Assembly: GCA_028023455.1 (NCBI GenBank)
Contig: JAQFVV010006200.1
Coordinates: 1,621,238 to 1,685,237 of the forward strand
DNA length: 64,000 nucleotides
Direction: 5' to 3'
Source of the DNA: Epiperipatus broadwayi
Lineage: Eukaryota > Onychophora > Udeonychophora > Euonychophora > Peripatidae
In this document: piece after piece, positions 10,658 to 23,080 of the stretch
Position numbering within the stretch: the stretch's first letter is position 1
How the letters are laid out: every line of letters begins with the position of its first letter
Made by a program: the position numbers and the translations under genes
Notes under the pieces: generated by a model
Databases searched by the model: none
What the model saw: only the letters and a program-made list of their open reading frames with translations
Told to the model about the DNA's origin: nothing

Positions 10658-10753
10658 AGCGTTGATAGTCGAGAGGTCAGCGCAGCGGCCTTGCAAGCAA
10701 GTAGTTGCTTGCAGGCAGTTGTCGTGCATTTTCTTCCCGGCTGATGCTATGAC
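10658..10753 (+). repeat. tRNA-derived SINE, copy 1
   Basis: It shares the block GTCGAGAGGTCAGCGC and the ending CCCGGC(C/T)GATGCTATGAC with the SINE at 35453. The A-box-like region is GATAGTCGAGAGG. The B box is degraded here (TTTTCTTCCCGG). A local duplication, CAAGCAAGTAGTTGCTTGCA, replaces the anticodon-arm region. It is not a functional tRNA. The ORF read across it on the opposite strand is fortuitous. Confidence 0.7.
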
Positions 10754-10854
10754 ATATGGAAGAAAAAATATTATGAGGGAGTAAAAGAGCAATTTTCCAT
10801 AACTTGAGAAAAAAATAGTAGTAAAAATTAAAAAAAATTGTTTTAAAAATGTTA

Positions 10855-11093
10855 ATGGTTCGGTGCCAAAACTGTGAGTACCAGAAACAATCCTGAGTCT
10901 TCTCAATCGCAAGTCGGACACTCTCCCAACTGTACCAAGCCATGCAGGGTAAAACAAAATGCTAATGGCTTTATTGTTCAGGAGTTCATAAAAAGTTCAA
11001 GCACCAGAACTATAAATGCCAGAAACAATCCTGGGATCTCCTGATCCTAAATCAGATACTCTGTCAACTACATGAAACTACACAGGATTAACA
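10855..11093 (-). repeat. Two related tRNA-like SINE heads in tandem
   Basis: On the minus strand, 10855-10950 and 10986-11093 share (T/C)CAGGATTGTTTCTGG and the order GTTGGGAGAGTGTCCGACTT / GTTGACAGAGTATCTGATTT, which resembles the D-arm to anticodon-arm of a tRNA. Both lie downstream of the plus-strand SINE at 10658. They are diverged from one another and have no intact cloverleaf. Confidence 0.5.
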
Positions 11094-11489
11094 TGAGAAG
11101 AAAACTAATGACCATGTTCTTTAATAGTCTATTTCAAAATAAAGTTAACACCTATCCCATCTAATTGTAATTACTTATAGTTATCATATGCAGTTTAATG
11201 CAGTGATAGAATAGTGTATTAAAAAATGAAAGTTCCAAGATCAAATCTTGGAATAATAATAGAAACAAATACTCAGATTATCTAATTAAGAAAAAATTGT
11301 TATGTTCAACCTGCTATTAGAGTAATCAATTATTTCATGACCATCTTAGCAACTAAACAGGTGGTTATTACATACTGATAGCTGTAATCAAATTTCTCAT
11401 TTTTTCACTATCCAGACATCTCTACAAGCATGTTTCTAGGTATTGAATCTCTTCAATAAATAAATAATTTTGTTATTTAAAAACAATTA
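11094..11489. other. AT-rich stretch; weak tRNA-like remnant near 11195-11255
   Basis: The sequence around GTTCCAAGATCAAATCTTGG (about 11231-11250) is a short palindrome with a B-box-like centre and may be the relic of a SINE. Nothing else is supported. Confidence 0.35.
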
Positions 11490-11790
11490 GGATTGCCAAT
11501 TCCTCAACAAGCTTTGTGATAAATGCTTGGCTAGAGAAAGCATTTAAAATATCTCTGTCAGGACCCCCCCCCCAAACCTCTGACCATGGTTTTGTGCTCT
11601 GGCACTCCTCAGAAAAGGACTAGGTAAGTTCAGACACTAGATCTAAAAACACTAACAAAAAGCCAGAATTTAACTAAAAGTTATCTATTGAATGGAAAAT
11701 CTGAAATTTTCTGACACCTACATGTCCTCAAACCCAGCTATCCAACTTAAATAGCTATGACTCTTATTTTGACAATTTTTTTATTTGTTT
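11490..11790 (-). mobile_element. Hammerhead family B, solitary copy
   Basis: This is the reverse complement of the monomer seen at 7981-8550. It runs from AGGATTGCCAATTCCTC (complement of the 3' end near 8530) through the hammerhead to the segment complementary to ATAGCTGGGTTTGA. The last part (about 11750-11775, CTATGACTCTTATTTTGAC) has the opposite orientation to the rest of the monomer when compared with 8170-8190, so this copy also carries an internal inversion. A C10 run interrupts the copy at 11564-11573. Confidence 0.68.
11560..11632 (-). ncRNA. Hammerhead ribozyme motif B-e (damaged)
   Basis: On the minus strand the core CTGAGGA (complement of 11606-11612) is followed by a perfect stem II GTGC-CAGA-GCAC (11594-11605), stem III ACCATGGT and GTC (11582-11584). 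The GAAA box has become AAAA and the proximal stem I is changed to CTTTT/AGAGG, so it is probably inactive. Confidence 0.75.
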
Positions 11791-14700
11791 GACACCTGCA
11801 TCTGACATTGACTGATTATAAAGATCTTTCAGAAGAAGAGATGTAGATTGGAATACAATTTTCTATTAATGCAATTTATGATATTAAGATCATTGATTTA
11901 TAAAATAAATATTTACAGAGAAGATTCTAAAATATTATTTGATGAGGCATGGTGGTGATGATACGTATCTTTTACTTAATTACAGTAACATTTACCAAAC
12001 TGGTTTCTGAATCATACAAACTTCTAAACATACACATGATTTTAAAGGATTCTAAAATATGTTTTCTTTTCTTGGTGATAATGATGATAGAATGCAGTTA
12101 GAAGCATAGATTGAAAATATTAAAACAACTGCAAGTGAAATATAATTACCATATTATAATCATCGAATATAAAACACTTTTCTTTTTAAAATTTTGAACC
12201 TGTAAAAGAGGAGTGCATCTTAAATTTGAAACAAAAATTTTTAACTTCTTATTTCTGTGGATATTTGCTTTACACTACACATGCACATAATATTACAATC
12301 ATTACCTATGTACAATAGTGTGTTTAATCTTTTATAATCAATATTTTTGAATTAATTTTGTAATCTGCTTTAATTTTATCTTAAATTGCTACTTCCAATG
12401 TTATTTTGTTGAGAAAACTATACTGGATAATCTTTAGAATTTTTTACAACTAACAAATCAATATAACAATGAGATAAAAGCCTGCCTTCCAAAGTGCTGA
12501 TTGGTTGTTTCTTGTTCTTTATCCAAGAGAGCACCTACCAAAATGTTGACAGTTCCAATAGCTTGGTTTTGATTTTTAAAGTAAAAATATATTCTAGAAT
12601 ACTTCAATGTTATTTTTCTGATTTTGACAGTTCTAATATCTTCATTTTGATTTTTAAAATGAAAATATATATTTTAGAATCTTTTTTTACACATTTATTT
12701 TTTTCAGAAAATATTTGTAAAAATATAAATTATTTTAGAAGAATGATTCAGATATTAATAGAAAAATGAACTTTTACATGAAAGCAAATTAACAAAGAAG
12801 TTATAATGTTTGTCTTCAATTTAAATGGCCTTAGGATATATCCTGGTAGAATAGTAAAAATGAGAATTCAAGTTCTGAAAGTGAAGATGTACAAAGTGAA
12901 AGCACCATATATTTGAAGAAGATTCACAAATAAGTTAGGTGAGTTTATTGCATTTATATTAGTTTCCTATTTAGGTACATATTGGGGTTAATTTGTTTTC
13001 CAATTTTTCAGGCTTAAAAATCCTACTACATCTTGAATTAGGGGCATCTTATATTTGAAGTAATACAGTAATAACAAAAATATGATAACCAATTTTTGAT
13101 ATTATAAAGAGAAGAACCTATACTAGTTTGAAAGCTTTAGAAATATGGTAAGTTAAAAACATGCTTAGAAATAAATTATCAGTTATACTATTTTTAAAAA
13201 AGACACATGTAAGAAGCTATAATGGAGGTGTATAGAGAAACATTGTGAGCAATAGAGTCACAGAAAGATGGTTTATTATTGATACAAGTCATCAAGAGCA
13301 TAACCTTTTATTTTAGGCCTTATAAAAACAAGTCAGAATATTAATAAATTGAAAAATAAAATACCAGTGAAAGTTACTAATAAAGATTTACAGCTTTATA
13401 AGAAATTCCAACATTTACCTTTAAAATAACTCATGCATGAAAGATCCTGGTTCATGCCTACAGAAGACATTGAATAGGTTTGTGACTAAAATGTTTTACA
13501 ACTGTTTACTGGTTGTTTACAGTGAAATTATAAAAAAATATTTTCAAGTCCCCAAATATAATATTAATGATGGGAAACAATAAATGGTACCTAGAAAACT
13601 AATTCCTGCATTTAGAGACAGAATTTGGTTGCCAAAAGAAGTAGAAAATTCAAGTAAAAATCTGAAATCTAATTGGAAAATTTCTAATGTAATAAAATAC
13701 ACTATTTTTATTTAAATAATAGTACTAAAAGAGAAAAAGAAATCACAAAGTGCTTTTTAAAAAAAATAAAATCTCCTCTTTGTTGTAAAACATATGGAGG
13801 GAAAAAATGGCTAAAATAAATTTTAAAAAAGGTTAATCATTTACAGATATGAAAGGTGATATGAAATTGCAAAAATTTTAAACAAACAAAATTTAATCTG
13901 TGTAAGCAGGTTTCAGATCAAATCAATTCTTTATTAAATTAATATTGTAGTAAGACAATGTTTTTTGAAAAAAGAACTCTGCAATCACTTATTTTAAAAA
14001 TTATATGGTATATGAAGTTTAGTTCAGAGTAGAGATTTAAACACTAAAGATTCTTTTCTTTGATTCTTAACAAGTAAAAAAAAAGGTGTCACTTTAGTCA
14101 AATAAAGGAAGCTATCATATTCACCTTCTACTCGCATGCTTAAACTTTGCATGACCTTCCAAGAAATAATCCTGAAGATTATTTATTTAAAAATATTATA
14201 TCATAGCAGAAAAACTTTATGTAACAAATTAAGTATTCTTAAGCAAATTTGCAAACATGATCATCCCAAACATTTACACTTGGATAGGTTCTAGACTGGA
14301 TGTCATCACTTCCTCTCACTTTGTAATTTTGGAGTGAAAAAAATTATAAGAACAACATATAAAAGAAGTACAATATTGGGCAACAGAACTAAAATTATGA
14401 AATATGCTGATCATATAAATATTATAAAAATCCAAAAACACACACAATTACAAATAAATAAAACTTTAATTCAAAATAATAATACCTATTACAGAAAATG
14501 AACTAAGCTTATTTAAAAACAATAACTCTGTCCTGTGAAATTTTAGTGCAGTAGTAGAGTGATAGACTTAAAAGCTAAAGGTTGAAAGGTTAAAGTTGTC
14601 ACTTATAATGATTGAACATCACATGACCTTCCAAATGATGAACCATTCACTTTTTTAAAACAGAAAATTTCAGTCTTGGATATCTGAAATAATTTAATAA

Positions 14701-15298
14701 TAATGGTAGCAATATTCCTAGTAATGGACCAATTAGTAAATTCAAATTAATCAATGTAATATATGTTAAATCTTTTTTTCACCCTTGACAGTTTAATACA
14801 AAATATTCTTTATAACTTCTTTAGTTTTAAATACATTAGGAGTTAACTAAACTGCAAAAATCTTAGAATTGCCTTTTCATAAAGAAATAAAGATTAGCAT
14901 TACCATTAATGTTTGGATACTATCCATGAAGATCTTTAGCAAGATTTGTAACAGTGAAAAGAAGTATGCTTTTATCCCATTAAATTCTTATAGTTCATTA
15001 TATAAGCATGTTGTCTGAAAATGTTTATATATATATAATTAACACTTTACTATAATATATGTGCTTAAATACTTAAATATATATACTTTTCTATAATACA
15101 TATACTTTTATGCATATGTATTATGATATTTATATACATATTTTTAGAAAAAGTTAACCTTTATTTTTCTAAAGACATTTAATTTTAATAATAACACATA
15201 GATTAGTATGGATCATAATGTTTTGAAAAGTATTATTCTTCTATATTTTTCAAAAGTTGCTGGCCTTATCAGTGACAGTTAGCATGGGTAATGAATTA
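11791..15298. other. AT-rich stretch; small tandem duplication at 12545-12680
   Basis: A unit of about 79 bases beginning TTGACAGTT(C/T)(C/T)AATA is repeated once (12545 and 12624), giving the ORF at 12494-12769 a repetitive appearance. A weak tRNA-like segment with TCACATGACC on the plus strand lies at 14545-14630. Nothing else is supported. Confidence 0.5.
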
Positions 15299-15385
15299 GA
15301 GACCTTTAAATTCATAAATGTGAATTTAAGATGATGCCATAAATGTGAATTTAAGATGATGCTCTAACCAACTAGGCAAAACATA
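15299..15385 (-). repeat. tRNA-like SINE head with internal duplication
   Basis: On the minus strand, TTTGCCTAGTTGGTTAGAGC is a good A-box/D-arm. It is followed by ATCATCTTAAATTCAC, which is present twice because of a 26-base tandem duplication. The B-box region is poor. It is interpreted as a SINE remnant. Confidence 0.5.
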
Positions 15386-15903
15386 CAGGTAAATATATAT
15401 ATACAGTGAGTTTGACGATGCATTATGGCTAAATATCAGAATTTATGAGAATTTTTACAAAAAAAAATCAAATAATTATCTTGTTTGACAGATCATGTAA
15501 GACTTGAGTAAAAGAAATAGCAAATTGGGTCTGTTATTCTATACTTTGCAAGTTGCTCATGGCATGATAGTTTATGTTGAACACTAACAAAAGATATAAA
15601 ATATAGATGGTATTAAAGAAGAAGCAAGCCCATATTATTCGGATAAGATCTAATGTTAATGATTAACATAAATATTGCATAACGCTTCCTTTGGGAAAAA
15701 ATTGAATAAATAAACTAAAACAGCCTTTTAATAAAGAGCCATCTACAGTGCAACGGTATCTTCAAATACCTCTTTAAGAAGAACATTGAAAGAAAGAGTA
15801 ATGATAATTTGAGTAATCTAGTTTAGGATAACTGAATAATTATTTACCAATCAATGAGCCAATTACCTGGCAGAAAAAATTTAAGCCTATTGAATTTTTT
15901 TTA
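15386..15903. other. AT-rich stretch, nothing recognised
   Basis: No supported feature. Confidence 0.5.
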
Positions 15904-15962
15904 CTTAGCCTAGATTCGAACTCCGCGTTGTAGGCATACCAGGAGGGTATGTTATTTCTGCA
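15904..15962 (-). repeat. tRNA-like 3' half (SINE remnant)
   Basis: On the minus strand, CGGAGTTCGAATCTAGGC is a convincing T-arm/B box preceded by a possible anticodon arm. No matching acceptor strand is seen at the expected 5' distance, so it is called a SINE or tRNA pseudogene fragment. Confidence 0.45.
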
Positions 15963-16475
15963 CAAGGTTTTTAAATTAATGTACATATGGATATTTACTT
16001 TTTATAATTAAAATTTTTAATTTTGCTATCTATAAATATTTAGTAATTCTCAAGCTTATTATTAAATTAAATAAACAATATTTTTTTTTTTTTGTATTTT
16101 TCATTTAAATATTGCCTTTGATATTTTAAAATTAAATTATTTTTCAAAAAAGTGATAACAAATAGTCAACTTTCACAAGCTGAAAGTATCTTTTTTTATA
16201 TATGCACGGACATGTATTCGTCTAAAAAAATGCTAATATATATATATTATCATTATTTTAAAATGAAAAGTCTACATATTGACTTGATATCTATAAAAAT
16301 AATAAATTACAAGGCTGCTTCAAGGACTATATTTCAAATATTTTTAATTCTAGTAATATTTATTAATTTTAAAATCATTGAGCTCCTGATGCTAATGGGG
16401 TGGAATCAAATAATTCTTACGAATCTCGATAATTATAACACTGCTAGACAATTGAAATATTTAATAAGAAAATTG
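15963..16475. other. AT-rich stretch upstream of the RTE nest
   Basis: The 137-codon open frame starting at 16152 overlaps the start of the older RTE and has Ile/Lys/Asn-rich low-complexity composition without recognisable motifs. It is not called as a gene. Confidence 0.5.
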
Positions 16476-16988
16476 GCTTCAGAAAAGAGTTTGATGTTAA
16501 TTGAAAGAATAACCTTTGATTCCTCTTTTAGGCCTGTAAAGGAACTGGCCAGTACAAATTCCTAATATCCATTTGATATGTCCTAGTATTGCAACTGATA
16601 TTACAATGTGATAATTCAAATATTAAATGAAAGTGGATAAGGAGCTCATCAATATGCATCAGCCAGTGTGGTGAGTTTATTGGCTTTTTATCTGTGAGTC
16701 ACTATAGTCCTTTTATTCATTTATCTGATAGGTTTTAAGTTTTTGAAGGTAAGACTACAGTATGTGTGAAATACTTTTTTTAATTAGATAATTACAATTA
16801 TGACAAATAAATTAAACTTGGTGTTTATTCTCAGAAGGCTGTAAATTTGTCAGCCATAGCAATATTTGGTCACTAAAGGAAGAAGTGCTACTTAGTTTTA
16901 TACATTTATATATAAATTTCATTCAAGTGAAAAAAGATTACATGAATTGGATGAACTATCCAATATTAAAGGGAATACAGTTGGACTT
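16476..16988 (+). mobile_element. Older RTE-type LINE, 5' part (interrupted by 16989-20194)
   Basis: From about 16476 (GGCTTCAGAAAAGAGTTTGA) the sequence runs parallel to the start of the younger RTE at 16989 (AGCTGCAGAAAGGAGTTTGC) through GTGGTGAGTTTATTGGCTTTTT. It continues into the first codons of the endonuclease region (around 16923-16988, equivalent to 17409-17480). It breaks at AGTTGGACTT (16979-16988) and resumes at 20195 after the younger insertion. It is full of stops. Its own target duplication was not identified. Confidence 0.75.
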
Positions 16989-19900
16989 AGCTGCAGAAAG
17001 GAGTTTGCTATTAACTGAAAGGAGACCCTATTACTCTTGGAGGCCTTAAAGAAACTGAACAGGACAAATTCCTAATGTCTACTCTATACGTTCTTGTCAT
17101 TGCAGCTGTTATTACTATGTGATTATTCATATAGTATACAAACATGGATGGGCTGCTCACCAACACACATTAACCAGTATGGTGAGTTTATTGGCTTTTT
17201 ACCTCTGAGTTTAAGAATATTTTTTCCAATATATACAATCACAACAGACAAAAATAAATCATGTCCCTTGTTCTCAGGAGGCTGTAAAGTCACCAACCAA
17301 GGCAGCAGTTGGTGGCCGAAGGTGGAGGGTGCTAAGAATCCCCTGACTGCAGACTCAGGCTGCCATTTGATGATGACTTTTTATTTAGATACTTACAACT
17401 GCAGATCACGTTCAAGTGAAGGAAGATTGCAAGAATTAAAAGAAGAACTGTCTTATATTAAATGGGACATTATTGGACTTTGTGAAATTAGAAGAAAAGG
17501 TGAAGAAACAATTGATTTAAAAAGTGGACATATACTCTACTATAAAGGCACAAATATTGGAAATACAAGTGGAGTAGGATTCATTATAAATAAAAAATGG
17601 AAGAATAACATTGTGGAGATTGAAGGTGTACCGGACAGAGTGGCAAGATTAGTTTTACAACTTAATAGCAGATATCAAATGCAGATAATTCAGGTTTATG
17701 CCCCAACAAGTTCTCATAATGAAGAAGTTATAAAAAAATTTTATATGGATGTACAAAAGGCTTTTGATCAGAGTAAACAACATTTTAAAATTGTTATGGG
17801 AGACTTTAATGCTAGAATCGGTAAACAAATGAAAGATGAAAATGCTGTAGGTAATTTTGGTTATGGTAATAGAAATGAGAGAGGACATAGATTTGTGGAG
17901 TTTGCAGAAAAAGAAGAACTTTATATTATGAATTCTTTTTTTTGAGAAAAATGTTAAAGGGAAATGGACATGGATGCATCCAAATGAAGGTACAGCAGAA
18001 TTGGATTATATTTTGACTAACAGAAAATACATATTTCAAGATTGTAATGTTCTTAATAAATTTAACACAGGAAGTGATCATCGATTAGTAAGATGTAAGA
18101 TACATGTTAATGCAAAACTAGAGAGACAAAAATTATTAAGAAAAACAATATTTACAGTTGATATTCCTAATCTTCAGAAATATTCTAATGAATTTAAATT
18201 AGAACTTACAAATCGGTTTCAAGTATTAGTAGATTTTGAACATGATTCAGATTTAAATGACATTAATAGGAAAATAACTGATATATTTTTAAAAACTGCA
18301 ACAAGATAGCAAAAAGCAGCAAATGACCAATAAAATTTCTATTGAGACTAGAGAATTTATGAAGAAAAGAAGGAATATGATGATATACAACAATGATGCA
18401 TTAAAAAAGATTGAATATCTCAAATTTTGTAAAATGGTACAGAAAAGAGTTGAAAATGATATAAGAAAGTATAATTGTGAAATAACAAGGAAGGGTGTAA
18501 GAAGAGAATAAAAGTCTAAAGAGTGTAAAACAACATTTTGGTATTGGTAGGAAATTTATATATGCAATAAGAAAAAAAGATGGCATTATTACTAAAAAGA
18601 GAGATGACATCATGAAATGTGTAGAAGACTTCTATCAAGAATTATATAGTAGTAAAGAACAAGTGTCTCCTATACCTATTATATCTTCTGAATTGCCCAG
18701 AATTTTGAATGAGGAAGTAAGACATGCAATTAAATTTATGAAGAAAGGGAAGGCTCCAGGCAATGATGGAATTATAATTGATATATTAAAAGAAGCAGGT
18801 GAAGAAATAGAATTTTTTTTAGCAAAGTTATATACCAAATGTCTAAATGATAAAGATGTACCAGATGATTGGAAGAATGCAGTATTAATATTAATATTTA
18901 AAAAAGGTGATAAAGAAGATATTAGAAATTACAGACCTATCAGTCTTTTATCAGTTTTATACAAAATTTTTACTAAGATAATTACAACTCGTCTACAGAA
19001 AACACTGGATTTCCACCAACCAAGAGAACAAGCTGGATTTAAAAGTGGTTTTAGTACAGCAGATCATATCTAGGTATTGAGAGAAGTTATAGAAAGGACA
19101 AATGAATATGAGTTATTATGCTTAGAATTTGTAGATTATGAAAAGGCATTTGATTTTATAAACATTTCTTCAGTGATTAAAGCATTGGATCATCAAGGTG
19201 TAGATCCAGGATATTGTCATATTTTAAAGAATATTTATAAAAATGCAACAGCAACAATTAGATTACATAATGATAGTAGGAAAATCAACATTGAAAAGGG
19301 TGTAAGACAGAGTGACTCCATATCTCCAAAACTTTTTACAGCAGTGCTGCAAGAAGTATTTTGTGGATTAAAATGGGAAGCTAAAGGAGTGAAAGTAAAT
19401 GAAGATTATTTAAGTCATTTAGATTTTGCAGATGATGTAGTTGTTTTTGCAAATAATGCTTTAGAGCTACAGGAAATGTTGCAGGAGTTATCAGATGAAA
19501 GTAGGACTAAAGATAAACGTTAAAAAGACTAAAATAATGATTAATAGTTTTTCTCAAAATATGAAAATAAAGATTGATTATGATGAGTTAGAAGAAGTTA
19601 ACAGTTACAAATATCTAGGTCAGATTATTAATACAGATGGAAACATAATGGATGAAATTAATCATAGAATTAAACTTGGTTGGAGTGCTTTTGTTAGAAA
19701 TAACTTGATACTAAAAAGAAATATGCCTATGTGTTTGAAAAGGAAGGTTTTTAATAAATGTGTTTTGCCAGTTCTTACTTATAGATCTGAGACATGGACA
19801 CTTAATAGAAGAGCAATACAGAGACTTCAGACCACTCAAAGAAGTATGGAGAGATGCATGTTGGGAGTAACAAGAAGAGATCGAAAACACAGTGTATGGG

Positions 19901-20194
19901 TAAGAGAGCAAATAGGTGTTACTGACCTCATTGAAAAAATTAAAAGACTGAAGTGGAGTTGGACTGGTCATATTACTAGAAGAGATGATAATAGATGGAC
20001 AAGTGAAATTTTAAACTGGATTCCAAGAGATTGTAAAAGACCCAGAAAGAGACCACATGTGAGATGGATGGATGAAATAAGAAAGTGTACAGGGGTGATG
20101 TGGAGACGAGAAGCTAAAGATATGAAAAGATGGATTGAACTTGGAGAGATCTTCATCCTGCAGTGGATTGATAATGGTTGATGATGATGATGAT
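16989..20194 (+). mobile_element. Nearly full-length RTE-type non-LTR retrotransposon, inserted in an older copy
   Basis: The element is flanked by an exact 10-base TSD, AGTTGGACTT, at 16979-16988 and 20195-20204. It is about 3.2 kb, a usual size for RTE elements. It has a short 5' untranslated part, one APE-endonuclease plus reverse transcriptase ORF (in pieces) and the (TGATGA)n-type 3' tail ATGATGATGATGATGAT typical of RTE. The host sequence on both sides is another, older RTE copy. It is older than the last few insertions because its ORF is broken (at least four frameshifts and two in-frame stops). Confidence 0.88.
17371..20181 (+). pseudogene. RTE endonuclease-reverse transcriptase (broken ORF)
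   Basis: The protein would nick target DNA and copy the element RNA at the nick. The APE-type endonuclease spans about 17390-18110 with the blocks TYNCRS, GLCEIRRKGEE (catalytic Glu), QVYAPTSSH, MGDFNARIG, LDYILTNRK and SDHRLVRC (catalytic His). The reverse transcriptase spans about 18610-19480 with NYRPISLLSVLYK, EQAGFKSGFSTADH, VDYEKAFD, a variant RQSDSISPKLF (usual Gly is Ser) and FADD at 19425-19436. The C-terminal domain runs to WIDNG at 20181. Breaks: a frameshift in the T8 run at 17935-17942, a stop at 18307-18309, a frame change near 18320, another near 18510, a TAG in place of a Gln codon at 19071-19073, and a small deletion near 19500. The frame is open upstream to 17094, but the domain begins near 17371. 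Similar sequences are often annotated as craniofacial development protein 2-like. Confidence 0.88.
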
Positions 20195-20204
20195 AGTTGG
20201 ACTT

Positions 20205-23080
20205 TGTAAAACTAGAAGAAATGCTTAGGAGACAATTGATTTTAAAAATTGATACATAATTTAGTATAATGGCATAAGTATTTGAAGCACAAGTGGAATG
20301 GGTTTAATTATAAATAAAAAGTAAAAGAACAACATTATATAAGTTGATGGTATATTATAGAGAGTGGAAGATTATACAGACGGGAAAAAATGCTTTCAAT
20401 CACATTAAACAGTATTTTAAAATTGTCATAAGAAACTCTAATGCTAAAATTAAAAAAATGATTGAAAGATGAAAATGCTGTGGGTAAATTTGGTTAGGGT
20501 GAGGAAATGGTACAGAAAAAAAAAACTGTATATTATTAATTTTTTCTTTGAAAAAAATGCTAAATACAAATGGATATGGAAGAATTCAAATGAAGATAAA
20601 GTAAAATTAGATATTTTGTCTAATAGAAAGTATAAATATATGAAAGCAGTCCATATCTAAAGAATATCAAGAATCTTAATCTGTTTGTAGTCTAAGTAAC
20701 ATTTTTTATTGTGATAAAGATAGATAACCATCTTTATTTATGGTCTAATATGTTTATATAGACACTAAAAATTACTGCTTCACTGAAAGAGACTAAAATT
20801 TATAATTCAAAGAAGCTTAAATAAACTTCACTAAACAGTTAATATAACCTGTTTTTGAATGCAGACAAATAATCAAGTTTAACTTTCATACTACACTGAA
20901 ACCATACATTACTTAGATGATAAAGTTAATAATGCTCAAAGTTAGGTTGACTTATAAAGCTATATACATTTAAAAAACAGTCCATACCTAAACAATCCCA
21001 AGAAATTCTTACAATCTCAATCTGCTTGCTGTCAAGGCAACCTTTTTTATTGTGGTAAAGGTGGATACCCACCTTTATCTATGGATTAATATGTTATATA
21101 GATGCTAAAGATTAACATTTGATAAAATATTGAAAGAGATTTAAAATATGTGTTTTAAAATGGCAATGTACTTAATAGAATCAAATGATCATTTATTGTA
21201 GAGAATTAAGATGCATGTTAATGCAAACTAGAGAGATGAAAATCTATTTTAAATGTTAATTTTGACAGTTAATATTCGTTATAGTCAGAAATATTCAAAT
21301 TTAAATTACAGCATGTTAATTGTTTTAGAGTATTGACAGATTTTGAAGATTAGACATGACTAACATCAATAAAAAGATAACATATTCTATTAATAGCTTG
21401 CGACAAAGATAGATGATACAAAAAAAAACCCATAAATTTGCTAATAAATTTTCAACTAAGATAACAATTTGTAAGAAGAAAAGAATAAATATGAAAATAT
21501 CTGGATTTCTGTAAAATGGTACAAAAAAGTGTTAATAACAATATAAGAAAATATAAAAAGGATGACATTAGGAAATGTATGGAAGAGTTGTATAAAGAAT
21601 TATATAGCAATAAAAAACAATAAAACAAAGATTTCACTACAATTATTACATATTCTAAAATGAAAAGGTAAAATATGTAATTATATTTATGAAAAAGGAA
21701 AATCTCCAGGATACAATTGAATTATTAATTGATATTTTAAAAGAAACAAATGAATAAATAGAAAAATTGTTGGCAAACAGTATAGTAAATGTCTATATGA
21801 TAAAGATGTACCAAATGATTGGAAGAAAGCAGTGATAATATTGATAAGGATATTATGAATTACAGATCTATCAGTTTTATATAAAATCCTTACCAAGACA
21901 ATTACAACATCTCTTCAGTGAATTTTGGAATTTAACTAATCAAAGGAAACAAGTAGATTTAAAAGTGTTTTTCAAATGGTGAATCATATCTAACAATTGA
22001 GAGAAATTATAAAAAGAATATCAATGAATATGAGTTGCCATTATGCTTTGTATTTGTAGATTATGAAAAGATATTTGATTCCATAAGCATTTTCATGATG
22101 ATTAAAACTTTGAATCATCATGATAAAGATTTAAGATGTTGTTATATTTTGAAGAATATTTTTTAAAAATATTTTTAAAAATTCAGTAGTTGGGTTTAGA
22201 TTATATAATGACACCAAGAAGATTAACATTGAGAATTATGTATGACAAGGTGACTCCATATTTTCAAAACTTTTTATAGCATTTTTTAAGAAGTATTTTG
22301 TGAACTAAAATGGAAGTGAAGGGAGTAAAAGTAAATGGAGATTGTTTAAGTCATTTAAACTTTGCAAATGATGTGGTTGTTTTTGCAAATAATGTTTCAG
22401 AGGTCCAGGAAATGTTGCAAGAATAAAAAAATAGGACTAAAGATAAATGCTACAAATATTAAAATAATGTTCAATAGTTTGTCTCAAAAAAAAAAGAAAA
22501 TAAAAGATTAATAATGATGACTTAGAACAGATGGAAACATAATGGATGAAAATCATCAAATTAAATTTGGATGGAGTGCTTATGATAGAAATAACAATAT
22601 TAAAAAGAAATATGCTTATGTGTTTAAAAAGGAAAGTTTGGGATAATTGTTTTACCAATTCCTCAACAAAGAATGATGTAACATATAGTGGGAATAACAA
22701 GAAGTATTAAAAATGAAATACCTAGGTGAAGGAATAACAGATATCATTAGCATCATTAAAATAACTGAGATAGAAATGGAGTTATGCTGAATATATTACT
22801 AGAAGAGATGATAATAAATGGAAAATTAAAGTTTAAAATTAGATTCTAAATTATTGTAGAGAAATCACATATGGCATGGAAGGATGAAATAAGGAAGTTT
22901 TCTGGTATATGTGGAAAAGTTATGGATTAGAAAAAGGAGATCTCATGTGAGATGGGAGATTGAAATAAAAAAATTTGCTGGTTTAATATAAAGAAGAGAG
23001 GATATGGATTAGAGAAAATGGATTAAAACTGGAGAAATCTTTATTCTGCAGTGAATAATAATGTTTGGTAATGATGACCA
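20205..23080 (+). pseudogene. Older RTE-type LINE, 3' part, heavily degraded
   Basis: The sequence resumes with TTGTAAAACTAGAAGAAATG, equivalent to 17478 onwards of the younger copy, and follows it collinearly to CTGCAGTGAATAATAATG near 23050. Recognisable pieces include FEKNAKYKW (about 20547), the motif-A region around VDYEKIFDSI (about 22050-22090) and LNFANDVVVFANN (about 22360-22400; FADD has become FAND). It contains many stops and indels plus an insertion at about 20640-21145. With 16476-16988 it forms one original element. Confidence 0.8.
20640..21145 (+). mobile_element. Repeat family H inserted in the older RTE (direct pair)
   Basis: RTE homology stops near 20640 and resumes near 21145. 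Between these points lie two direct copies of one repeat, starting CAGTCCATA(T/C)CTAAA at 20649 and 20977 (about 330 bases apart). Both continue through TCTGCTTGCTGTCAAGGCAA-type sequence, TTTTTTATTGTG(A/G)TAAAG and ATATAGA(C/T)(A/G)CTAAA. A third copy lies inverted at 40775-40925. A 9-base near-duplication, AAATATATG / AAATATGTG, brackets the insertion. It is non-coding. The dimeric layout resembles the hammerhead families, but no hammerhead core was found in it. Confidence 0.6.

Noticed and set aside
10655-10957. Minus-strand ORF of 100 codons
   Set aside because: It spans a plus-strand SINE and a tRNA-like head; its sequence is the translation of tRNA-derived DNA.
16476-17340. Apparent tandem 5' promoter monomers of an RTE element
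   Set aside because: The duplication is explained by a nested insertion: the break falls at the exact 10-base TSD AGTTGGACTT, and the first unit belongs to the older copy.
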